This document shows, piece after piece, positions 50,828-62,144 of a stretch of 64,000 bases of DNA; within the stretch, counting starts at the first letter, position 1, and the number at the start of each line of letters is the position of its first letter. The notes under the pieces are model-generated. The model made no database searches. It saw only the letters and a list, made by a program, of their open reading frames with translations, and was not told where the DNA came from. Position numbers and translations under genes: made by a program. The stretch is from Hormiphora californensis (taxonomy: Eukaryota; Ctenophora; Tentaculata; Cydippida; Pleurobrachiidae), in the NCBI GenBank assembly GCA_020137815.1, contig CM035355.1, forward strand, positions 7,688,091-7,752,090, given 5' to 3'.

Positions 50828-52604
50828 CCTACTGCAAACACTAGATTGGACCTAAAAGTGGAGATAAAGTTTATAGATTTCAGCATAATACTTAGTTTAA
50901 CATTCAACAATTTGACCAATCAACGAACTGAACATCGTCACAATTGGTTAAAAAGAAAAGAAACACTTTGACAATTGACAGCAGTTTTATCGGCAATACA
51001 TAAAATGACAAATTCTCCTGACTCCTCCCATTTCAGAGAAATAGCTTCGATAATGACATTATGACAAATTGGCCCCCTATAGAAATAAAAAAAGAAGAAT
51101 TCAATCAAAATGAAACATAACACTATTGCTGAGCACAGGAGTTGAGGACAGGATCATCTGGTGGATTCTTAGTACAGAATGATGATGATAATTATAATAG
51201 CTGACCCTCAACAATATATATACCCTGGTTTGACAAATCATTGGGGGAGCTCGAATTGGGGGTGTAGTGAGCAAACTCATTATCATGATTAGCCGTGAGT
51301 AGAGAGCAACGTGCTGTCAATGTAGCACAAAAGGGGGCAACTATACAGCCTATTCTATTGAACCAGCAGCAATCCTGTTAGTAGAGCTGCAGTGGTAGGG
51401 CTTTAGCTCCCAATCATATAGCAATTACGATTTTAGGGCCAGATCATCGCATGCCATTATACTCCTTCGAAGGATTACGAAGCGCAATCGAATGGTAAAA
51501 TCACGTTTGCTTCACGATAAAGATTACAGAACCATAGATGCAAGAAATTCATAAACTCTGTCAACTGTCAAGATCCAGGGTATCTAAATGCAATATCAGG
51601 CGTGATATATTAGTCTCTAGAGCGCTATAGCGAGTGGCGAACTCCGGCGCTGCATGCGGGAGAGGAGAGGGGAGAAGAGCTGTAGCTAGCCACCAAACGT
51701 GACTGATATAGAATACTGCATACCGATATTTCACAATGCTGAGAGCTCTAGTTCCTGACTCCTGACAGCTGCAGCGGGTGAACGAGCAGAAAGGGATTTG
51801 TCATGTTTTGCTACGAATCAAGGGACTATTTGCCCACCATTTAGAAAAATTGGGCCCCTGCCATGAACGTCCCCCTTGATTCTACAACCCTTCCGTGCAC
51901 TGGAAGGAACGCTGTTTCTGTATATGTGAAATAGTGCTTCATTTAAAGAACTGTTTACGGCAAACAATAATCTATACTAGCCACTAGGCTATTCCAAAAG
52001 CTCCACAACTCAAAAGCGCCCCAAAAATTTGAACAAACGAAACAGGAAGGAGAAGAGGGACTGATATAAAAAGACCAAGGAGGGGAGGGGAGGAGGAGGG
52101 AGGGAGGACAAATATAGTCAGCCTTAAGGCAGACTGAGGGGGAAGGAAACAAAACAAGCCCACAGGAAGGCTGCAGGGGACAGGAAAGGGAAAGGGGAGA
52201 GGGAGAGAGAGAAGAGAGAGAGGAGGTAGGAGGGAGAGGGGAAAAAGAGAGAGGATGAGTGAGAGAGAGGAGAGAGCGTGGGGAGAGAAGAGAGAGACGA
52301 GGAGAAGAGAGAAGAGAGAGGAGAGAGAGAGAAAAGAGAAGAGAGAGAGAGAAAAGGAGAGGGGCCCAGAGAGAGCAGAGAGAGAGGAGAGAGAGAGAGG
52401 AGAGAGGAAGGAGAGAGAGGAGAGAGAGCACTTGAAAGAAGGGGAAACCTCGGTGGGTCTTAACCGTAATCAGATTGGAAGAAATAGAAAGAGATCGGAA
52501 GAATTCTCTCTTCTCTTATTCTCTATTATCACTTCCTCTCTTTTTCTCTAGTAGTCTTGTCTGGTCTTGTATAGTTCATATATCTCTTCCTCTTTTCTCT
52601 CTCT

Positions 52605-52646
<42 letters not shown>

Positions 52647-53028
52647 CTCGGCCCTATCTCTCTATCTTATAGGTCAGGCTCGACTTTTGGGAAACTTTTG
52701 GGAGGATAAATGATTAGAATTAAAAAAACAGACAATTAGTCTCCAATGCAACACTTTCCCCGAAGTTCCTAATGCAACAACTCTCCCCGAAGTTCCTAAA
52801 GAGGCACAATGGGAGAAAAGTCAAAAGCAAAGTCCTTGACTCATGCACCACCTTCCTCTCTCTCTCTCTCTAGGCCAGGGAGGCTATTCACCTCGGTCAT
52901 GTACTCATTCTTCACTGCATAATGCAAAGGGCACTGGATCGTGTGTATATTATGAGCGATAGAGAGGGAGAGATCCGTGTGCCCAAACAAAGACGTGTCA
53001 AGTCCCGGGACTGACACTGTATAATTAC
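50828..53028. other. Intergenic region, GA-rich, no gene seen
   Basis: Long GA-rich runs (52150-52440) and a (CT)n tract (52590-52650) create repetitive frames. No splice-supported coding exon or familiar domain found. Confidence 0.45.
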
Positions 53029-53121
53029 CAGGAACCGACCGAAACAAGTAAACCACCAATCAGAACTCGTTATTTAGGTCACGTGACTGGTTATTAGCCA
53101 ATCAGGGGCCAGTATTTCCTG
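53029..53121 (-). mobile_element. hAT-like MITE, copy 2, truncated
   Basis: Same family as 3758-3866, opposite orientation. It keeps the CAGGAACCGACCGAA end but lacks the last bases of the other end. It is flanked by an 18 bp direct repeat CTGACACTGTATAATTAC (53011-53028 and 53119-53136). Its inner octamer ATAATTAC also fits the hAT nTnnnnAn target pattern. Confidence 0.8.
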
Positions 53122-53139
53122 ACACTGTATAATTACGAT

Positions 53140-54019
53140 CCCCCTGGGTGTAATAATCAAGTATCTTTATGAAATAACCATTACATCAGGGACATGGGTC
53201 GGGTCTACCGTCTGCCTTGTCTCACAAAAGACTACCCTCTCCAAACCGGGCCGAAAATCATGTCATGTAGTAGCTAGGACAACTGTGACCAAAGGTTCTA
53301 TATCGCACTACACGAGATCGATATAGAGGGAGCTAGTTATCAGCTACCAACCACCACATCATTACAACAGCTGCATTAATTTCTATCTTCTGATTACTGA
53401 CCAACCCACCGTACCAACCCCCTCATCACCACCCTCTCATAATAATACACTCCTCATTTTGCAACAGATGTTCTTGATTTACTGCAGGTCACGGTGCAAT
53501 GATTGTCAAACAAACCGACACATTTAATATATCAAAAGTATCTTCTTACATAAAATTATTTCTTTTTATTTTACATCAATCAGTGCAATTATTGACAACA
53601 GTATTTACTAAAAAGGAAAATATGGGACCCGGATACTGTACTTATAGAGTGCAGATCATATACCTTCTATTCTGACCCTCTCCCCTTCCCTCTCGCTCTC
53701 TCTTGAGTCAAAGAGTCTTGACCCCCTCCACAAAACAAAGGCAAATGAGCACCAACAATGAACAGAGTTATACCCATAGTACCCGGCCATAAGCAGGGGA
53801 GAGCCGGATACTAAGCAAGGCCGGGAGTAAAGACTTGTCTAAGTAAAAAGATATCTCAATCCTGGAGCGATGAATATAAATACACTCTGGCGTGTTTCAC
53901 CAGGAGAATTCGGTACCCATGGAACATTTGGTGACAATGACACCTACACGTGATCGAGAGAGAAAGAGGGAATAGGGATCTATGGCACCAACTGGAACAT
54001 AATAATGCTATCTTGTATA
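53140..54019. other. Non-coding stretch, nothing recognised
   Basis: AT-rich sequence; no coding exon, tRNA-like fold or repeat identified. Confidence 0.4.
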
Positions 54020-54960
54020 ATAGTAGAGGCAATAATTACACTCACCTCCTCTGATTTCTATGAAACTTCTCCCATGCTAAGAGGTGGCAATAGAGGTTCA
54101 AATACCGCAGAGTTTAAGTCTGAACAATGTTCGGTTCGTTAATTATCGCTAATTGAAAAACGCCAAAATGGCCTAAAATCGCCCTAAGTTCCGAATTGAA
54201 ATTTTGGAGTTGAGACTCAAGACTTCGTGGAGATGTCCGCTAGGATGACAATATGCACCAAAATCGGACGGAAGCCTAAATTCGTCCGAATTCGGTACGA
54301 AAAGCCGGGTAGACTGAATTTTGGTCACGTGACATGGGTCCAAAATCAGTTTTTTGCCATTTACGCCTTTCCTGTACGTCGGAGACAAAAAATATTGCCA
54401 ATACTTGTCATTTCCATCGCTTTCTGCATCTTTTAAGCCCCCTATAAATATTCCTTACTTCAACGGTTCAGTAGTTAGAGTTTTTCAGCAGACTAAATGA
54501 CGTCACTTCTGAACCGTCGAAGTAAGGGATATTTATAGGGGGCTTAAAAGATGCAGAAAGCGATGGAAATGAAAAGTATTGACCATATTTTTTGTCTCCG
54601 ACGTACAGGAAAGGCGTAAATGGCAAAAAACTGATTTTGGACCCATGTCACGTGACCAAAATTCAGTCTACCCGGCTTTTCGTACCGAATTCGGACGAAT
54701 TTAGGCTTCCGTCCGATTTTGGTGCATATTGTCATCCTAGCGGACATCTCCACGAAGTCTTGAGTCTCAACTCCAAAATTTCAATTCGGAACTTAGGGCG
54801 ATTTTAGGCCATTTTGGCGTTTTTCAATTAGCGATAATTAACGAACCGAACATTGTTCAGACTTAAACTCTGCGGTATTTGAACCTCTATTGCCACCCCT
54901 TAGCATGGGAGAAGTTTCATAGAAATCAGAGGAGGTGAGTGTAATTATTGCCTCTACTAT
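54020..54960. mobile_element. Foldback palindrome, arms about 450 bp
   Basis: The sequence from 54020 reads as the reverse complement of that ending at 54960, with a loop of about 40 bases near 54470-54509. Arms differ at scattered bases (for example AGAGGTGG against CCCCTTAG, and near 54400/54570), so it is not a simple read-folding artefact. Each arm contains the same frames of 69 and 71 codons, with no recognised homology. Imperfect flanking octamers ATCTTGTA (54009-54016) and ATCTTACA (54964-54971) may be an old 8 bp target duplication. Confidence 0.85.
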
Positions 54961-56123
54961 AACATCTTACAGAGTTGCAGATCCATGTTGAGTACCTAGG
55001 TACTCCCGGCCTTGGGTTCTCTCCTGCTTATGAGTATACCCTTTACCGAGCAAACAGATCCGGGTAACACTGGTCGCATATTAGACTAGACAGAGGATGA
55101 ATCCTCGGTACAACTATATCATCTAGGATAACTCTGGCTGGCATAACGAGGCAAAAGCGAGAGAGCGCTATAGGACTCTAGGAGAGTGATATATGTAATT
55201 CATAATATATGCTGCCGCGGGTACTTATCGGAGCCGAATTTGTAAGAAATGGTAAATCCTTACAAGTTGCTGTCACAATGTGACTCAATATCAAGCTGTC
55301 TCTTTTATCAATCTCTCTCTAGATCAGTTATCTCAAAAGCGAAAGCTTTTAGGGGCGCTCCTCCGCCCCTAACTTGTTGAGTAAGGGGTGAGAGGGGTGC
55401 TCCTCCGCCCTTACTGAACAATTCCTAACTCTAGAATAGTCAGTAGTGCAATACAGACGCAGAACTGGGGGGCTGTAACTATTCATCCAGCTATTATATC
55501 CATCCTGCTCTAAACAAATACAACACGTTTATAATCTTGTTACGGAGCTGTTACAGGATGGGTGATGGAAAGGAAATGTTATAGCAAAATATTTAGCACT
55601 CGGATCTACTGCATCTCTATTTGTTCATTCGGCCCGGTCCACAAATACACAAACCCTTTTTTCCTGAAACTTGAAGTTGGGATGCGGGGAAGTGACTTGG
55701 TCGCACGCGAACATGAGGGGCGCGACGTGCCCAAGGAAGTGACGAAGAAAAAGAAAAAAGTTGGGTACCAACTGGACTGGTAAAATGGTTAAGATGAAAT
55801 TAAGAAAAAGCTAGATTGTCTACAACATGGTGAGGGGTAAAAAGCGGGCAGGTGTCGGTGATCACGTAGTACACACACACAGTAGAGCTCGAGCTTGTGA
55901 TCGATTTTCTCTGATTTCGGCCAGCCCTTGATTTCGCTTTCTCTCTCTATCTCTCTATCTCTCTCTATCTTTCCTTCTCTATCACACTCACTCTTCGTCC
56001 GGCAGCACCTGGCGGCCGGGGATCGAGAGAGATACCGCTAGGTTAACACAACACGTGCTGTGCAAGTGCCGGCCCAATTCCGTGTACGAGACAAGAGACA
56101 AATGATCGTATAAGAGAGAGAAA

Positions 56124-56205
<82 letters not shown>

Positions 56206-57721
56206 TAGACGTTACACGTGCTCTATAATACATCCTTAGCGTACCAAAGGCTTCCTTGATTCCCCGATAACCGATTCTGTATCATTATCAAGATACCCGC
56301 CCTAATAATCTAAAAGTGGGCATCATCTACTAAACACCCCCCTATATATGTGTTCTAAGTCTGCCAATATTTAACTTTTCATCGAAGAGTCTTCATCGAA
56401 GAGTTTGTATATAATTGGGACATAAGACATAGACAGTCACAGAAGACACTGAGACACACTTAACACCTGAGAATCACGTGGTGACTGTCACGCGCGATCA
56501 AGGTTTTGGTGAAACTTCCGCGCGCAAATTGTACATTCGTGTATAACAATTGTACACACACAATACAAGGTGCTCCTGCCTGCTATGTTCTGTCTGGCGC
56601 CGCGACCCATCTGAGAATCAAATGGGGTCTGGCGCCGCCAGACAGGCTATGTTCAAATCTATCACACGGTCCATTCAGTGTGACCGTGTACTGTGGGTAC
56701 TCAAATATGCTGGTCAACACACAACACATGTACTCAATGTACTCAGTGTACTCAGTGTACTCAATGTATTCAGTGAACCTAATTGTGTAGGTCAACACAC
56801 AACACATTAGTTGTACACATTACGTGAACATTTCAACATTCAAATCGGGTGGCAGACACACGGTTACAATTTACATGTTAGACTTATATTGAGTGATGAG
56901 AAAGAGGACGGACTCGCTATATTTGCTACACGAAAAGTAAACGTAATACTCTGGCAGAATTTAAGGCACACGGTACATTATTCATGCAACACATAGGCTC
57001 ACCAAATAGTACCTGCAGGGGCTAAGGTATATTATTGATGCCTCACCAAATATCTGTCCAGTGAAATAAGCAACCAGTGCTCACTAGTGGCCTATTACAA
57101 TTACGAGACACGGCCACTTCAAACACGCGAGAGGTAAAGGGCTGATTAATAACAATAGAGAGCACCCTGAATTGTTTGTTGAACCGCTGTCTCCATCTCT
57201 ATCTAGACCTTGCAGTTGACCCTGTTCAATTGTTTAACCATTCACCATGCACTTGGTACCAACATACCCCAGCTTGGGACAATTACCAAACGCGAGGGTT
57301 GGTGGGGTACAAAAAGGCTCATTTAAATGGTTTAAAAACAGGCATAATTACACATCAATATCCACTCGAAAACAATATAAATTATTTTGATTAAAGTTCC
57401 TCGAAGTTCCCACATGCGAAGTCAAAAGCAAAGTCCTTCAGGTACCACCTTCATCTCTCTCTGAACTCTCTCTCGCTTCGATCACTCAATTGACAGGTCT
57501 TGCATCTATAATAGCTGACCACTTTCGTCAAAGAATCTATCTTAAATTCAACTGAATCTGCCATGTACGATTCAGATCATCTACAAATTATATCACAAGT
57601 CTCTTCATTACAAATCATACATCATCATTGCACACAATTAGAGTCCAACAGAAACGTCCGAAAAGTGGAGTCCTGCTCCTGTCATTTCCGAGGTCTTTCT
57701 TCTCTTCAGTTGTATATCTCA
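54961..57721. other. Intergenic region without recognised gene
   Basis: Contains a direct repeat of GCTCCTCCGCCC (near 55360 and 55400), a (GA)n tract (56117-56200), a GC-rich hairpin (56590-56644) and short TACTCAGTG repeats (56731-56770). The 73 codon frame at 55562-55783 is lysine-rich at its end and resembles nothing I know. Confidence 0.45.
56590..56644. repeat. GC-rich hairpin
   Basis: CTGTCTGGCG pairs with CGCCAGACAG, and inside it GACCCAT pairs with ATGGGGTC around a loop of about 11 bases, giving an interrupted long stem. Confidence 0.7.
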
Positions 57722-60700
57722 TCAGGCTATTTTCCACATGATGACACCGACGATTGCCACAAATAGGAGTAGTATTGTAATCCAGTAACCTGCGAAAAGA
57801 GAGAGGGTTAAATATGGGAAAACAGAGACGGTGAGGGGAGGGGGAAGGGGGAACAGAGTGGATAGTTTGTTGAACATGAAATTAAAGTGAATAAGGTAGG
57901 GGAACTTTAGTTGGCGGAGGAAAAGAAACAGACACAAAAACAATGTAGAACGTCACCACGTTGTTAAAACTTTGTAAAAAATTAAGAACAAGTGTACTAT
58001 CACCACTTCTACCCAAAGTCCAGTCTCTCCCTCACACATTTAGTGACAGGAAGATGCTGTCCAATAGCCCACTCATCAAACAACAGCACATTCCCAAGAC
58101 CCTCAACCTCACTATACCCCGCCTCCCTGACAGTGACCTCCCTAATCGCATAATCCCAGTCTCTCTCGGCGTATATTCGAGTCTCCTGGACCCGATACAT
58201 GACTTTATCAACCCTGAGATACTGTCGGAGTAGAATGAGTAGAAAAGAGGGCATAACCCGACACTTTACAACAAGTTTACTGCAGCCATTATCAGCTAAC
58301 TCATCCTCAAATAGTACCACCTCAGTGTGATATAATATCTGATCACGGCGGAGGAGTTTCTCTTTGTCTGGTTGCTCCTCTGTCTCCCTCACCACCACAC
58401 CATCCCCAATACTGCCCGTGTAGGCGGTAGTGAAGGTCCAATCAAATGGTTTAACAGTGTTATTAATGTGCTCACTATTCTGTCGAGTTTCCAGCCACTC
58501 ATTGGCATAACTCACTTTCACCCTATCATTGTGGGCATCTACCATCTTTAGCGCATCTAGAGTGTTCAACTTTATCTCCCTCCCGCTCACAGAGTGCCGG
58601 AGAATTAACCAGTTTCTATCAAAGGTCATCTCAGGCAAATCGGGCAGTTCAAGAGATTCTGAATATGTGCAGTGGTTACACTTGATAGTAGCCCCGGTGC
58701 ATCTGCAAGTGGTTCGAAGAATGTGGCACTGTTGAGAGGATATCTCCCAGGGACCTAGTTTGGTGGATGTTAAGGTTGGGGGTCTATCTTCTCGACCCGG
58801 GAAAACTGTTCTGGTCATCATGTTTGCACTGTCGGGATCATGGTGTTATAGAGATGGGAAATATATATATATAGAGATCTAGATACACAATACCAACAAT
58901 GAAGGAGTTCTGTCAGTCAGTCATTACGTAAACATTGAAACTCAAAACATTTTAGAAGGAATGTATGGTGTTGTGTTATAAATTACAGCCACAATTAAAA
59001 TACAACTCCTCATAACACTGGCTCTCTAATTTAGATTGCAGCTAAGTCTTGACATCAACCAGCAGTCTGTGAATGTGCCATTGCACTGCAGTTTGGGAAC
59101 ACAGAGCACAAACACACACGGTTGAAAATGGAAGCTCAATGTCTCAAAATGAACGCGCGCTGTCACTGCGCGCTAATCTGCGCTCAGTTCCCCAATTCCA
59201 CCTCCCCGCGCCCTCCAGTCAGTCCCCCATACCGCTGGTGAGATGTTTGCGGTAGTGTAAAAGTAACCGTTTGTTGGTTGAAAATGAGTCCCCGCACTCC
59301 TCACACGTCCACACCCGCGACTCAGGGTGATAGCTCTGACAGTGCTGCGACAGGCGGCTCTGCGAGGGGAACATCTTGGTACAATACTGACAAGAAAATT
59401 GGGCCTGACTCTTTTCATGGGTCCGAGAGTGAAGGGTTAGGCTCCACTTGTCTGCCATCGTTTTATCACATTTATCACATTTAAGGGAGCGGGTGTGTTT
59501 TAGTTTGTGTTTGGTTAGCCACCGAGGGGTTGACGTTGAGTAATCGCAGCCCTGTTCAGGACATCTGTATAGCATGTGATTTAGATGAGGCTGGATAGCT
59601 GCAGAAGATGTAGAGGCAGTTTCGGTTAGTTTACCTGACTTCTTTTTGGACGATCGAGCTCTTGGGGTTGAAGAGGGGGCCGTTTCTGTTAATTCACCTA
59701 CTTTCTTTTTAGACGATCGAGCTCTAGTGGCTCTTCTTTTAGTGCAAACTGTAGTCACGGTAGTGACTTCAGTAACCATATCTTCAGTAACCATAGTAAC
59801 CGTATCTCCAGTAACCGTGGTAGCTGAATCTCCAGTAACTGATGTAACCGCATCTCTAGTAACCGTGGTAACCCCATCGTTAGTAACCGTAGTAACCGCA
59901 TCCCCAGTAACCGTGCTAACCGCATCCCCAGTAACCGTGGTAACCACATCTTCAGTAACCGTAGCAACTGCATCTTTGGTAACCGTGGTAACCGGAACTC
60001 CAGTAATCGTGGTAACCGCATCTCCAGTAACCGTGGTAACCACATCTCCAGTAACCGTGGTAACCGCATCTTCAGTACCCACATCTTCAGTAACCACATC
60101 TTCAGTAACCGTGGTAACCACATCTCCAGTAACCGTGGTAACCACATCTCCAGTAACCGTGGTAACCGCATCTTTAGTAACCGCATCTCCAGTAACCGTG
60201 GTATCCACAATTTCAGTAACTGATGTAACCACATCTTCAGTAACCGTGGTAGGATCTCCACTCTCATCTACAAACGGATCTTCCCCAAAATCTAACTCTC
60301 CCTCCTGGCTGCAGCTGGAGAAGAGCGCCTTTAACCAACCCCTCACATCGACATCATTCACACACTCGGGCGGTGATGTAAAGACCTCAGTTTTATGATC
60401 ACCCTTCAGATGTCCCTCTAGTGACTCCTGTAACACATATACATGACTGCACAGTGGACACTTGAATCCTCCCTTGTGCTGCGCTAGATGAGATCTGAAG
60501 TGCTCCACTGCTAGGTGATCATAACAATCCTTGTAGATACATTTCAGGTACACGCAATGGCTCTGCCGGTGTTTCTGGATGTCAGAAGCTGTTAGGAAGG
60601 TCTCACCACACACCGAACACATGAGAAGCAGGCGACACTTCCGCTGGTGAGTCCGGAGGTTTGTGGCGGTGCTGTAACTGTTGTAACACAACTCACACCG

Positions 60701-61459
60701 GTGAGTTCTTGGTCCGTGGGTTCTGAGATGACGTTTCATTTGGGATGGATGATAAAATGAGCGGTTACAGTTCTTGTAGATGCACGTGAACCACTTTAGA
60801 TTGAGATGCACTGTATCAATGTGGTAGGACAACTGGGACGGTTTCAGGTAGGATTTACCACACCCCGGTGCACTGCATTCATACCTAACAGGCCCCTTCT
60901 TTCTCCTTCTCTTCCCCTTCCGATCCTCTCCACCTAACAATGTAGGGGATAACGGAGTGGTATCTACGTCTATAATAGAGGCGGCAGGACTACATAACTC
61001 CCAAATATCGGGAGGTTCCTCACTGCTAGGTACCGTGGAAGTGGTTTGCAGTGGTTGGCAAGGAGCGGAGAGGGTGGTGATGTGCTGAGGAATCACCTCC
61101 ACTGCAACACTATCAGTCATCCTAGAGCTAGAAGGATGGGAGTCGTGTTAGTATAATTAGGGAGGGGATTGTGTAGCTTGTTTGAGGGTGTGTGTCTGGG
61201 GAACTGGTGTCAGGGGATCTGAAAAGATGACCCCTAACATACAAGGGCATTAAAGTGTACTGTCATATCTGTCGGTTGGAACGTAACACATTATTATAAG
61301 TACAAGGTAATACCCCCGGTAATACAATGTAATTTACAATATAACGGTACATACCACAGAGGTTACCCTCCCGACTGGATACGTGTCCAATGGCTCGATT
61401 TTGTCGCTGTATTCGGGAATTTGTCGCGTCCGTTTTCTCTTGGATCTCATCTAGCAGCT
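57722..61459 (-). CDS. STX8: Syntaxin-8-like Qc-SNARE, last two exons
   Basis: Endosomal SNARE for vesicle fusion. Exon 61355-61459 encodes the end of the SNARE helix (LLDEIQEKTDATNSRIQRQN). It splices in phase (TGT G|gtatgt ... cag|GTTACTGG) to exon 57722-57788, which encodes GYWITILLLFVAIVGVIMWKIA and stop, a tail-anchor membrane segment. The CGYWI junction resembles syntaxin-8 of other invertebrates. The N-terminal regulatory helices and the start of the SNARE motif should lie beyond 61459; I could not place them among the repeats. The 3.57 kb intron 57789-61354 contains two complete genes on the same strand, so their transcripts must be made separately or lie within the SNARE pre-mRNA. 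Confidence 0.8.
58009..58821 (-). CDS. TIPRL: TIP41-like protein
   Basis: Binds PP2A-family phosphatase catalytic subunits and, in yeast, Tap42 within TOR signalling; cytosolic. Single exon of 270 residues, close to the 272 of human TIPRL. Conserved blocks visible are LGPWEISSQQCHILRTTCRC, LPEMTFDRNWLILRH, LNTLDALKMVDAHNDRVKVS, VKPFDWTFTTAYTGSI, LLRRDQILYHTEVVLFEDEL, DNGCSKLVVKCRVMPSFLLI and RVDKVMYRVQETRIYAE. I start at MMTRTVFPG; the second methionine is equally possible. It lies inside the last syntaxin-8-like intron, same strand. There is no clear poly(A) remnant to mark it as a retrocopy. Confidence 0.95.
   Translation of the reverse strand: MMTRTVFPGREDRPPTLTSTKLGPWEISSQQCHILRTTCRCTGATIKCNHCTYSESLELPDLPEMTFDRNWLILRHSVSGREIKLNTLDALKMVDAHNDRVKVSYANEWLETRQNSEHINNTVKPFDWTFTTAYTGSIGDGVVVRETEEQPDKEKLLRRDQILYHTEVVLFEDELADNGCSKLVVKCRVMPSFLLILLRQYLRVDKVMYRVQETRIYAERDWDYAIREVTVREAGYSEVEGLGNVLLFDEWAIGQHLPVTKCVRERLDFG
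59219..61120 (-). CDS. C2H2 zinc-finger protein (TFIIIA-like N-terminus) with a TVTGD repeat linker
   Basis: Single exon, 633 residues. Six C2H2 fingers occupy roughly residues 80-260, starting CSAPGCGKSYLKPSQLSYH and CIYKNCNRSFYHPSQMKRH; the fifth (CIYKDCYDHLAVEHFRSHLAQH) has an unusually short spacer. Then comes a linker of about 170 residues made of degenerate VTTVTGDA units, then a basic stretch (RARSSKKKS twice). Four more fingers close the protein (CPEQGCDYSTST, CDKCDKTMADKW, CQYCTKMFPSQS, CEECGDSFSTNK). The alternation of CX4C and CX2C fingers recalls TFIIIA, which has nine, but the linker and ten fingers make orthology uncertain. DNA or 5S RNA binding is inferred. It lies within the last syntaxin-8-like intron, same strand. 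Confidence 0.85.
   Translation of the reverse strand: MTDSVAVEVIPQHITTLSAPCQPLQTTSTVPSSEEPPDIWELCSPAASIIDVDTTPLSPTLLGGEDRKGKRRRKKGPVRYECSAPGCGKSYLKPSQLSYHIDTVHLNLKWFTCIYKNCNRSFYHPSQMKRHLRTHGPRTHRCELCYNSYSTATNLRTHQRKCRLLLMCSVCGETFLTASDIQKHRQSHCVYLKCIYKDCYDHLAVEHFRSHLAQHKGGFKCPLCSHVYVLQESLEGHLKGDHKTEVFTSPPECVNDVDVRGWLKALFSSCSQEGELDFGEDPFVDESGDPTTVTEDVVTSVTEIVDTTVTGDAVTKDAVTTVTGDVVTTVTGDVVTTVTEDVVTEDVGTEDAVTTVTGDVVTTVTGDAVTTITGVPVTTVTKDAVATVTEDVVTTVTGDAVSTVTGDAVTTVTNDGVTTVTRDAVTSVTGDSATTVTGDTVTMVTEDMVTEVTTVTTVCTKRRATRARSSKKKVGELTETAPSSTPRARSSKKKSGKLTETASTSSAAIQPHLNHMLYRCPEQGCDYSTSTPRWLTKHKLKHTRSLKCDKCDKTMADKWSLTLHSRTHEKSQAQFSCQYCTKMFPSQSRLSQHCQSYHPESRVWTCEECGDSFSTNKRLLLHYRKHLTSGMGD
59755..60245. 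repeat. 24 bp coding minisatellite
   Basis: About twenty copies of a 24 bp unit containing GTAACCGTGGTAACC encode the VTTVTGDA linker of the zinc-finger protein. Because the unit has no stop in either direction, a 250 codon + strand frame (59646-60398) is open across it by chance. Confidence 0.92.
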
Positions 61460-61493
61460 CTGAAACAGGGTAGAGTTGTTGGTTACGACGTAG

Positions 61494-61602
61494 CAGGAAC
61501 CGACCGAAACAAGTAAACAACGAATCAGAACTCGTTATTTAGGTCACGTGACTGGTTATCAGCCAATCAGCGACCAGTATTTCCTGATTTGGTCGGTTCC
61601 TG
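61494..61602 (-). mobile_element. hAT-like MITE, copy 3
   Basis: 109 bp, the same length as the copy at 3758-3866 and in opposite orientation, with CAGGAACCGACC ends. The flanking octamers do not match. It lies 35 bp from the 3' splice site of the syntaxin-8-like exon ending at 61459. Confidence 0.85.
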
Positions 61603-62140
61603 TCGCCCCTACTATTGCTTGCGTGAGCGGAGGGGTAATTTCATTACCGAGGAGGGTTGGAAGGTTGGACAAGGAAGAATAATAAACTAAGAAGGGTGAT
61701 GTACCAGCGTGACGCGACATTTCCGGTCTAGTGAAAAAAGAAAACAAGCAAATAAGAAGCTAAATACGATGACCACAACTACAACTTACACCGAATCTAC
61801 CCCCATCCTTGCAGGTAACAATATTACCCCTCGTAGTAAGGCACGTTTTAGCGTGCCCGCAAGGTAGGGGTAATTACCAACCCCCTGCATTAGGGGGTGC
61901 TATTTGGGGGAAATTTTTTTTGCAACAGATATCCCAAAAGTTAAGACGGATTCTGGTAGAGTAGGCCCTAATTAGCAAGTGTACGAAAGGGGAAGGTCTA
62001 GATCTTTGTGATCTCTGTGTTCAGGGGGTTTTTGTAGATAAGAAAAAGTTTAGAACTTATCCCCTAAAAACGACTGTTCCCGATATCTTAGAGCTCTAAA
62101 ACTTTGCAGATCGGCTTTATATGATAAAATACAAAGTTGG
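61603..62140. other. Non-coding stretch, nothing recognised
   Basis: Upstream syntaxin-8-like exons might be here; I found none with matching phase and homology. Confidence 0.4.
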
Positions 62141-62144
62141 TAAA

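Noticed and set aside
51955-52551. Leucine/serine and glutamate/arginine frames of 98-158 codons
   Set aside because: GA-rich simple sequence, no gene structure.
54173-54807. Repeated 69-71 codon frames in both palindrome arms
   Set aside because: Duplicated by symmetry only; no recognisable domain, so not called as genes.
59646-60398. 250 codon + strand frame with VVTASPVT repeats
   Set aside because: Antisense shadow of the zinc-finger minisatellite; the minus frame has the conserved fingers.
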